Assembly (NCBI GenBank): GCA_018830415.1
Contig: JAHJSJ010000298.1
Span: 1 to 5,386, forward strand
DNA: 5,386 nt
DNA from: Alphaproteobacteria bacterium
GTDB lineage: Bacteria; Pseudomonadota; Alphaproteobacteria; Sphingomonadales; Sphingomonadaceae
Direction: 5' to 3'
The position numbers were made by a program, and so were the translations under genes. Shown here piece after piece: positions 1-5,386 of this stretch (positions are counted from its first letter, which is position 1; every line of letters begins with the position of its first letter). The notes under the pieces were generated by a model that ran no database searches, had not been told where the DNA came from, and saw only the letters and a list, made by a program, of their open reading frames with translations.

Positions 1-576
1 ATTGATCCTGACCTTGCGCGCAGTGCCCGTTCCAAAATCACGCACCGCCAGCGTCAATCGCAGCCGTCCATCAGCAGGTTGGTCTTCGCGTTCGAGCACA
101 TGGCCATGCAGTCGCTCCACCACAGGCCGGACAATCGGTTCGGCACCGACCATTTCCGAACGCGCCCAGATCACCGCGATCCCGAAGGCGAATACCAAGC
201 CGCCAGTCACAACCGCAAGCCGTAGGTGCGCGCGATGTTCGTCGGCGGCGCTGCCAATTGGCCATAGCGCGAATGCCGCCAACGCTGCTCCCACCCCGAT
301 CGCGATGGCCGCACACCATTGCCACATTTCCGGCAGCACGAACCACGTGCCGATCCCCCCGGCGAAAATTACCGTCAGCCACGGCGCGCGGTCAAACCCG
401 GCGCGGGCAAGAAACGCCTCGGTAACATCGGCCAGACGCGGCCCGATCGCTCCGCCCTGCCGGCCCCAGACGCTGGACATTCGCCCCGTGGTTTGCCAAG
501 GGCGCGGCATTGCTCCGCCAGCGGCATTGCTGCCGCCTGGATCGTCTCCCATAGGAATGATCGGCACATCGCGCAT
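1..576 (-). CDS. comEC: ComEC/Rec2-family DNA-uptake channel, N-terminal part (runs off left edge)
   Basis: This is the first 192 codons of a gene that continues past the window's left edge. ComEC proteins form the inner-membrane channel that carries single-stranded DNA into the cytoplasm during natural transformation. The visible part has a Gly/Ala/Pro-rich leader (about residues 1-50), then the run GFDRAPW (60-66). Three hydrophobic stretches that look like membrane helices follow (about 65-82, 84-107 and 118-138). After them comes the start of the soluble N-terminal domain, with PIVRPV (147-152) and VLERE (160-164), which I recognise from sphingomonad ComEC proteins. The competence-domain helices and the metallo-beta-lactamase-like domain would lie outside the window. 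I chose the ATG at 574-576 because AGGGGA precedes it by about 7 bases; ATGs at residues 9, 23 and 33 are weaker alternatives. The gene is divergent from gltX. Family assignment is from memory of homologues; presence in the genome does not show that the strain is competent. Confidence 0.83.
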   Translation of the reverse strand, partial: MRDVPIIPMGDDPGGSNAAGGAMPRPWQTTGRMSSVWGRQGGAIGPRLADVTEAFLARAGFDRAPWLTVIFAGGIGTWFVLPEMWQWCAAIAIGVGAALAAFALWPIGSAADEHRAHLRLAVVTGGLVFAFGIAVIWARSEMVGAEPIVRPVVERLHGHVLEREDQPADGRLRLTLAVRDFGTGTARKVRIN

Positions 577-639
577 CGGCTTGTCCCCTGACCGGCCTCT
601 CTCGCCAAGCCGCTCAAAGTGAACAGGAATTGATAGCTC
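577..639. promoter_or_regulatory. Divergent intergenic region between comEC and gltX
   Basis: These 63 bases separate two divergent start codons, so promoters for one or both genes should lie in or near them. I could not identify a convincing -35/-10 pair for either strand: TTGTCC at 581-586 has no good partner at the right distance. Translation signals are visible. AGGAA at 625-629 lies 10 bases before the gltX ATG, and on the minus strand AGGGGA lies just ahead of the comEC ATG. The regulatory role is inferred from gene orientation alone. Confidence 0.4.
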
Positions 640-2076
640 ATGGCAAGCGAAAGCAGCACTGGCGGCAAAGCCACCGCGGCTGAGGTAGTTACCCGCTTCG
701 CACCATCGCCCACAGGTTATCTGCATATTGGCGGCGCGCGCACCGCGCTGTTCAACTGGCTCTATGCCCGCCACCACGGCGGGCGCACGTTGCTGCGGAT
801 CGAGGACACTGATCGCAAACGGTCAACGCAGGACGCAATTGATGCGATTATCGAGGGGTTGGATTGGCTTGGCCTCGATTACGATGCGCCGCCGGTGTTC
901 CAGTCCGATCAAGCCGAACGCCATGCCGAAATCGCGTGGAAGCTGCTTGAGGCAGGTCATGCTTACAAGTGCTTCGCCACCCCGCAAGAACTCGAAACCA
1001 TGCGCGAAGAACAGCGCGCCCAGAAAAAGCCGCTGCGCTACGACGGACGCTGGCGCGACCGCGATCCCGCCGAAGCGCCCGAAGGCGCGCCCTTTACCAT
1101 ACGGATCAAGGCCCCGGTCGAAGGCGAGACCACCATCAATGATCGTGTTCAGGGGCGCGTTGCGGTCAACAATGCCGAGATCGACGACTACATCATCCTG
1201 CGCGCGGACGGCACGCCCACCTATATGCTTGCCGCCCCGGTTGACGATCATGACATGGGCGTAACCCATGTGATCCGCGGCGACGATCACTTCAACAACG
1301 CCTTCCGCCAACTGCCGATCATCCGCGCGATGAACGCGATCGAGGGCAATTGGCCCGATCCGGTCTATGCCCACATTCCGCTGATCCACGGTTCGGACGG
1401 CGCGAAATTGTCAAAGCGCCACGGTGCTTTGGGGGTCGAAGCGTATCGCGATGAATTCGGCATCCTGCCCGAAGCCTTGTTCAATTACCTGCTGCGCCTT
1501 GGCTGGGGCCACGGCGACCGCGAGGAAATCACGCGAGACGAGGCGGTTGCGTTGTTCGACCTTGACGGTGTGGGCAAAAGCCCGTCGCGATTTGACCTCA
1601 AGAAGCTCGAAAACCTTAACGGTCATTACCTGCGCGAAGCCGATGATGCGCGGTTGGCGGCGCTGGTGGCTGCACGGATTGGCGAAAATGCGAACGAAGC
1701 CCTGCTGACCCGCGCCATGCCAGTGCTCAAAGTGCGTGCCAAGAACCTGGGTGAAATTGTTGAAGGTGCAGCTTTTCTATTCGCCACCAGACCGCTGGAA
1801 ATCACCGAAAAGGCTGCCAAATTGCTTGAAGGCGATGCCCGCGCAATCCTGCGAAAGATTTACGACCGCCTCAGCGCGGAAAACGACTGGACAAGCGCGA
1901 CGCTCGAAGCCACTACGAAGGCGCTAGCTGAGGAACAGGGATTGGGCCTTGGCAAGCTGGCGCAGCCAATGCGCGCGGCGCTGACCGGGACAACCACCTC
2001 ACCCGGTATTTTCGATGTTCTGGTCCTTTTGGGACGGGATGAAGCTCTGGCCCGGCTCGACGCCCAGGCAGCGTAA
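640..2076 (+). CDS. gltX: Glutamate--tRNA ligase (glutamyl-tRNA synthetase)
   Basis: This class I aminoacyl-tRNA synthetase attaches glutamate to tRNA(Glu) in the cytoplasm, using ATP. The 478-residue length is normal for bacterial GltX. The Rossmann catalytic domain begins with RFAPSPTGYLHIGGAR (19-34), containing the HIGH-type motif as HIGG (29-32), followed by RIEDTDR (53-59). YDGRWR (134-139), DDHDMGVTHVIRGDDH (202-217) and the KMSKS-type loop KLSKRHG (256-262) follow. The C-terminal third is the helical anticodon-binding region. The zinc-site cysteine pair of the E. coli enzyme is not kept: there is one Cys (C111) where a Cys-x-Cys is expected. ATG at 640 is the only usable start before the catalytic motif; it has AGGAA 10 bases upstream and gives a short Ser/Ala-rich tail of about 15 residues. 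Many alphaproteobacteria make Gln-tRNA by misacylation with GltX followed by GatCAB; whether this enzyme also charges tRNA(Gln) cannot be read from the sequence. gltA follows after 55 bases. Confidence 0.97.
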   Translation: MASESSTGGKATAAEVVTRFAPSPTGYLHIGGARTALFNWLYARHHGGRTLLRIEDTDRKRSTQDAIDAIIEGLDWLGLDYDAPPVFQSDQAERHAEIAWKLLEAGHAYKCFATPQELETMREEQRAQKKPLRYDGRWRDRDPAEAPEGAPFTIRIKAPVEGETTINDRVQGRVAVNNAEIDDYIILRADGTPTYMLAAPVDDHDMGVTHVIRGDDHFNNAFRQLPIIRAMNAIEGNWPDPVYAHIPLIHGSDGAKLSKRHGALGVEAYRDEFGILPEALFNYLLRLGWGHGDREEITRDEAVALFDLDGVGKSPSRFDLKKLENLNGHYLREADDARLAALVAARIGENANEALLTRAMPVLKVRAKNLGEIVEGAAFLFATRPLEITEKAAKLLEGDARAILRKIYDRLSAENDWTSATLEATTKALAEEQGLGLGKLAQPMRAALTGTTTSPGIFDVLVLLGRDEALARLDAQAA

Positions 2077-2119
2077 GGCAGGCTGCGTAAAAGCGACGGC
2101 AAGGGCAAGGAATTAGAAC

Positions 2120-2124
2120 AGGAG
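2120..2124 (+). promoter_or_regulatory. Ribosome binding site of gltA
   Basis: AGGAG sits 7 bases before a GTG codon at 2132-2134. This spacing decides the start: the GTG-initiated product begins MADKLAKLDL, which is in register with the usual citrate synthase N-terminus. The remainder of the 55-base gap after gltX shows neither a clear hairpin terminator nor a recognisable promoter, so read-through from gltX is plausible. Confidence 0.8.
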
Positions 2125-2131
2125 ACTGATC

Positions 2132-3418
2132 GTGGCAGACAAGCTGGCGAAACTCGATCTGGGCGGAAAATCGCTCGAATACAACGTGCTCGAAGGCAGC
2201 ACCGGCCCGGACGTGATCGATATCCGCAAGCTGTATGCGCAAACCGGCGCGTTCACTTTCGACCCTGGTTTCACCTCGACCGCGAGCTGCGAAAGCGCGC
2301 TGACCTATATCGACGGTGATGAGGGCGTGCTGCTGCACCGCGGTTATCCGATTGGCCAGCTCGCCGAGAACTCCAGCTTCATGGAGGTGAGCTACCTGCT
2401 GCTCAATGGCGAATTGCCGAGCAAGGACGACCTCGACGATTTTACCTATACGATCACCCGCCACACCATGCTGCACGAACAGCTGATGACGTTCTATCGC
2501 GGGTTCCGCCGCGATGCGCACCCGATGGCAATCATGTGCGGCGTGGTTGGCGCGCTGTCGGCGTTCTACCATGACAGCACCGACATTTCCGATCCCGAAC
2601 ACCGCAAGATCAGTTCACACCGGCTGATCGCAAAGATGCCGACGATTGCGGCGATGGCGTACAAATATTCGGTCGGCCAGCCCTTTGTCTATCCCGACAA
2701 CAACCTGTCCTATACCGGCAATTTCCTGCGAATGACCTTTGGCGTTCCGGCCGAGGAATATGTGGTCAACCCGATCGTCGAAAAGGCAATGGATCAGATA
2801 TTTATCGTCCATGCCGATCACGAACAGAACGCATCGACCAGCACCGTGCGGCTGGCGGGCTCGTCAGGGGCAAACCCGTTTGCCTGTATCGCGGCCGGTA
2901 TCGCCTGTCTGTGGGGGCCAGCGCATGGCGGCGCCAACGAAGCGGCGCTCAACATGCTGCGCGAAATCGGTACGCCCGACCGCATCCCACACTATATCGA
3001 ACGTGCCAAGGACAAGAACGATCCGTTCCGCCTGATGGGTTTCGGCCACCGCGTTTACAAGAATTATGACCCGCGCGCGACGGTGATCCAGGGCATGGTC
3101 AGGGATGTGCTTGGCTCGCTGGGTATTAACGATCCGGTCTTCGAAGTTGCGCTGCAGCTTGAAGAAATGGCGCTCAATGATCCCTATTTCATTGAAAAGA
3201 AGCTGTTCCCCAACGTCGATTTCTATTCGGGCGTGATCCTCTCGGCAATCGGGTTCCCGACCACGATGTTCACCGCATTGTTCGCCCTTGCGCGCACCGT
3301 CGGCTGGGTCGCGCAGTGGAACGAGATGATTTCGGATCCCGGCCAGAAAATCGGCCGCCCGCGTCAGCTCTATACCGGGCCGACGCAGCGCGACTACATC
3401 CCGCTCGATCGGCGTTAA
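2132..3418 (+). CDS. gltA: Citrate synthase, type II (hexameric, Gram-negative type)
   Basis: Citrate synthase condenses acetyl-CoA with oxaloacetate to form citrate, the entry step of the TCA cycle, in the cytoplasm. The protein has 428 residues, like the E. coli enzyme, and aligns with it almost without gaps. The catalytic triad is visible as H265 in WGPAHGGANE (261-270), H306 in GFGHRVYKNYDPR (303-315) and D363 in NVDFYSGVIL (361-370), each one position after E. coli H264, H305 and D362. The N-terminal beta-rich segment (about 1-50) and the YIDGDEGVLLHRGYPI run (59-74) mark the large, type II form, which in Gram-negative bacteria is often inhibited by NADH; I did not verify the NADH-site residues. 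Translation starts at GTG with an AGGAG site. The gene follows gltX on the same strand and ends 27 bases before the convergent kinase-like gene. No frameshift, truncation or missing catalytic residue is seen. Methylcitrate synthase is a less likely alternative because of the type II N-terminus and the neighbourhood. Confidence 0.97.
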   Translation: MADKLAKLDLGGKSLEYNVLEGSTGPDVIDIRKLYAQTGAFTFDPGFTSTASCESALTYIDGDEGVLLHRGYPIGQLAENSSFMEVSYLLLNGELPSKDDLDDFTYTITRHTMLHEQLMTFYRGFRRDAHPMAIMCGVVGALSAFYHDSTDISDPEHRKISSHRLIAKMPTIAAMAYKYSVGQPFVYPDNNLSYTGNFLRMTFGVPAEEYVVNPIVEKAMDQIFIVHADHEQNASTSTVRLAGSSGANPFACIAAGIACLWGPAHGGANEAALNMLREIGTPDRIPHYIERAKDKNDPFRLMGFGHRVYKNYDPRATVIQGMVRDVLGSLGINDPVFEVALQLEEMALNDPYFIEKKLFPNVDFYSGVILSAIGFPTTMFTALFALARTVGWVAQWNEMISDPGQKIGRPRQLYTGPTQRDYIPLDRR

Positions 3419-3445
3419 AACCCGACAGGCTACAGCGCGGCGGGG

Positions 3446-4855
3446 CTATTGCGCGGGCAGTTCAAGCCTAAACAGCGCCCCGCCGCCTGCTGCGCTTTCG
3501 ACTGTCAGACTGCCGCCCATCGCTTCGGCAAGGCGGCGCGATATGAACAGGCCGAGGCCTGATCCCTTGTCCTTGCCGCCATCGCTGTCGCGGCCAAGCC
3601 GTTCAAACTTGTCGAAAATGCGCTCCGCCTGATCGGGCGTAACACCGGAGCCTTCGTCCGCCACGGCAACACCGACACGCCCCTCACCCGCAGGCCCGGC
3701 GGTGATCCGCACCGTGCTGCCCACCGGCGAATAGGCAATCGCATTGCCGATCAGATTGATGAGGATTTGCAGCACGCGGCGGAATTCGGCGGTCGCCTTC
3801 GCCTCGCCGCGCGTGCCAGCCACTTCGATCACAATGTCGCGGTTTTGCGCACGCACGCCGAGGATGCCCGCCGCTCGCGTAGCCGCGTCAGCCAGATCAA
3901 CCGGCTCCCGCGCGGTGACAAAGCCCGGCGTTTCCACCACCTCAAGATCGGCCAGATCATCGAGCATCGCTGCGAGATGCTGCCCTGCGCTGGCGATGGT
4001 TCCGGCATATTCGCTGTATTCGTCGCGCAATGGCCCGGCGAGGCGCGCGCGGATCGTTTCGGCATTCGCGATGATCCGTGCAATCGGTTGGCGCAACACC
4101 GGGGTGAGCGCGGTGCCGATCAGTCGGGTCGGAGCGCTATCCTCGCTGCCTGCTTGATCCCCTTCGTCCGAAGGAACGGTAATCAACGGCTCATCCGCGA
4201 TCAGCAGCAGTTCAAACCCATCAGGGTTATGGGCATCAGGCCCCAGCGGGATTAAACGGATACGCCAATGCCGCTGCGATCCGTCAAAGCCGCAGTGTGC
4301 GCCATCGAGCAGGCGCCAGTGCAACGGTTGATGATGGCTGACCGCGCTGAGATTGACCAAGTCGCTCCAAACTCTCCCAGGCTGCGCTGTCGCCGCTGCC
4401 TGCAAGGCCGCCGCATCAGGTGCAATTGCGCTGAGCACCTGCACGCGCTGACTTGCATCGAGCCGCGCGGTCACTTCCGCAGTGGCGCGATCAATCGCAT
4501 CAATCCTTTCGGCAAATTCGCGGTTGCTCGGCGGAGCCAGTGCGCTGCGCTGCCAATTGTCGATCAGCACCTCGCACCCGCCACCATCAGTTTCGGTCAG
4601 CGGATGGATTCGCGCAAACCCGGAGATCATGGCATCGCCATCAAAGGCACTGAAACTGCGCGCGATGCGCAGCCCCATGCGGCGCGATTGCCGGACCAGT
4701 TCCAGCAATTCGGGGATTGCCAGCGTTCCTGGCAGATCGCCACCGCAGCGCTCCTGCAATTCAGCCAGTTGCTCATCTGCGCTCAACAAGCGGTCGTGCG
4801 CATCGGTGAGCCCGCAGGTGCCCAGCAGATTGTCGTGCCGGTCAATGGTGTTCAT
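3446..4855 (-). CDS. Soluble sensor histidine kinase-like protein lacking the canonical phosphoacceptor histidine
   Basis: The protein has 469 residues and no membrane segment or signal peptide, so it is probably cytosolic. The C-terminal HATPase domain is well kept: N box NLIGNAIAYSP (367-377), G1 DEGSG (400-404), F box FDKFERLG (414-421) and G2 GSGLGLFISRRL (431-442). Before it lies a two-helix dimerisation region (about 242-307), followed by DLEVVE (303-308). Where kinases normally read S-H-E-L-R-T-P-L, this protein reads TPVLRQPI (251-258): Pro252 replaces the phosphorylated His, Val253 the acidic neighbour and Gln256 the Thr/Asn used in phosphatase activity. The N-terminal half (about 15-100 and 130-222) looks like one or two divergent PAS-like sensory domains, a weak call. 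Transcription converges on gltA. The start ATG overlaps the upstream stop codon (ATGA) and has no strong ribosome binding site of its own, suggesting coupled translation. It may bind ATP and act as a regulator or partner rather than a canonical autokinase. The signal and target are unknown, and no response regulator lies in the window. Confidence 0.85.
   Translation of the reverse strand: MNTIDRHDNLLGTCGLTDAHDRLLSADEQLAELQERCGGDLPGTLAIPELLELVRQSRRMGLRIARSFSAFDGDAMISGFARIHPLTETDGGGCEVLIDNWQRSALAPPSNREFAERIDAIDRATAEVTARLDASQRVQVLSAIAPDAAALQAAATAQPGRVWSDLVNLSAVSHHQPLHWRLLDGAHCGFDGSQRHWRIRLIPLGPDAHNPDGFELLLIADEPLITVPSDEGDQAGSEDSAPTRLIGTALTPVLRQPIARIIANAETIRARLAGPLRDEYSEYAGTIASAGQHLAAMLDDLADLEVVETPGFVTAREPVDLADAATRAAGILGVRAQNRDIVIEVAGTRGEAKATAEFRRVLQILINLIGNAIAYSPVGSTVRITAGPAGEGRVGVAVADEGSGVTPDQAERIFDKFERLGRDSDGGKDKGSGLGLFISRRLAEAMGGSLTVESAAGGGALFRLELPAQ
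4852..4855 (-). promoter_or_regulatory. ATGA stop/start overlap coupling the DUF2336-like and kinase-like genes
   Basis: On the minus strand the four bases ATGA hold both the kinase-like gene's ATG (4853-4855) and the upstream gene's TGA (4852-4854). The roughly 25 bases ahead of the ATG contain no good Shine-Dalgarno match. Initiation of the downstream gene therefore probably depends on ribosomes finishing the upstream one. The overlap is seen directly; the coupling is inferred. Confidence 0.75.
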
Positions 4856-5386
4856 GACGCCGCTCTGCTTGCCGCGAGCATGCTCGCAGCGTGTTCGGGC
4901 GATAACGTGGCAATCGCGCGCGGCATCCGGGCGGCAGGCTCAACCAGCAGATATTGCCGTTCGATCTCAGGCAAGGAAAGCCCGGCCGATCGCAATGCCA
5001 GGGCTAGCCGAGCGCCCTGTCCTTCGTGACAGGCCAGCACCACCGATTCTCGCGGCTGACGCGTTTGCGTAGCCAGCGCGCTTGCAAACAAGGCAAGCCC
5101 GGCGTGGTCTATCGCCATTGCCGCCACCGCCCCGCGCCGCATCGCCGCGACAAGACGCGCGAGCAGCCCGAGCCGACTGGCGGCCTCATCATAACGCAGC
5201 GGCACCCGTTCGAGCGCGGCGCGCGCCGTGTCATCGGCCGCATGGCGCAGGCCAATCGCGATCACTACATGAAAAAGCTCGGCCGGAAGTTCGCCCAAGG
5301 GCAACTCCATCCGGCGCTGGCTCTGAATAAAGCGCGACTGCGCGGCGAGCACGCTCATCGCCAGACTGGCAATCGCGGGGTCATCA
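4852..5386 (-). CDS. DUF2336-like protein, C-terminal part (runs off right edge)
   Basis: The reading frame is open from the right edge of the window (first full codon at 5383-5385) to a TGA at 4852-4854, giving 177 residues. The ATG at 5356-5358 is probably internal, because the residues before it (DDPAIASLA) continue the same helical pattern. The visible part is Ala/Leu-rich and apparently all-helical, without membrane segments. The run QRRMELPLGELPAEL (23-37), and further on a helical section with LALFASALA and a final LRSAGLSLPEIE-like stretch, resemble the C-terminal half of the alphaproteobacterial DUF2336 family as I remember it. That family has no established biochemical function that I can name. 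The stop codon overlaps the start of the kinase-like gene by four bases, so the two are almost certainly co-transcribed and probably translationally coupled, which hints at a shared signalling role. The promoter and N-terminus lie outside the window. Confidence 0.72.
   Translation of the reverse strand, partial: DDPAIASLAMSVLAAQSRFIQSQRRMELPLGELPAELFHVVIAIGLRHAADDTARAALERVPLRYDEAASRLGLLARLVAAMRRGAVAAMAIDHAGLALFASALATQTRQPRESVVLACHEGQGARLALALRSAGLSLPEIERQYLLVEPAARMPRAIATLSPEHAASMLAASRAAS

Noticed and set aside
2..622. Long plus-strand open frame of about 206 codons over the left end
   Set aside because: Its product is Ser/Arg/Pro-rich with no recognisable motif. The minus strand of the same region encodes membrane helices and ComEC-like motifs in a frame open to the window edge, so this is an antisense shadow in high-GC DNA.
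577..639. Possible sigma-70-like promoter starting with TTGTCC at 581-586
   Set aside because: No acceptable -10 hexamer is found 16-18 bases downstream, so I do not call a specific promoter.
823..1389. Minus-strand open frame of about 188 codons inside gltX
   Set aside because: It is fully contained in gltX, where the catalytic motifs are clear on the plus strand, and it has no recognisable product or convincing ribosome binding site.
2077..2131. Possible terminator or regulatory RNA between gltX and gltA
   Set aside because: The 55 bases contain only a short repeated GCGTAA and no clear inverted repeat or U-tract.
1913..2602. Minus-strand open frame of about 229 codons spanning the gltX/gltA junction
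   Set aside because: It lies opposite two clear housekeeping genes whose motifs are intact on the plus strand, and its product resembles no family I know. It is a high-GC shadow frame.
4268..5029. Plus-strand open frame of about 253 codons opposite the kinase-like and DUF2336-like genes
   Set aside because: The minus strand carries recognisable HATPase motifs and a coherent ATGA gene junction. The plus-strand product is Arg/Ala/Gln-rich without domain-like structure.

Overview
This 5.4 kb window looks like a chromosomal segment of an alphaproteobacterium, most likely of the order Sphingomonadales. The evidence is high-GC codon use, a comEC/gltX/gltA neighbourhood that I recall as common in sphingomonads, and the sequence character of each protein. 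No database search was run, so the taxon is an inference.

Layout from left to right. (1) Positions 1-576, minus strand: the 5' part of a comEC/rec2-type gene for the inner-membrane DNA-uptake channel. It starts at about 576 and runs off the left edge. (2) A 63-base divergent gap (577-639). (3) gltX, 640-2076, plus strand: a complete glutamyl-tRNA synthetase. (4) gltA, 2132-3418, plus strand: a complete type II citrate synthase with a GTG start and a good ribosome binding site. (5) A 27-base convergent gap with no visible hairpin terminator. (6) 3446-4855, minus strand: a soluble protein with the architecture of a sensor histidine kinase. Its ATP-binding domain looks intact, but proline stands where the phosphoacceptor histidine is expected. 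(7) 4852-5386, minus strand: the C-terminal part of a protein resembling the DUF2336 family. It lies immediately upstream of the kinase-like gene, overlaps it by four bases, and runs off the right edge.

gltX and gltA are housekeeping genes for translation and the TCA cycle. They lie in the same direction 55 bases apart and may be co-transcribed. The comEC gene diverges from them. The DUF2336-like gene and the kinase-like gene form a separate, translationally coupled pair converging on gltA. I found no RNA genes, mobile elements, CRISPR arrays or convincing terminators. Nothing here amounts to a new multi-gene system. The point most worth a second look is the DUF2336-like plus phosphoacceptor-less kinase pair.
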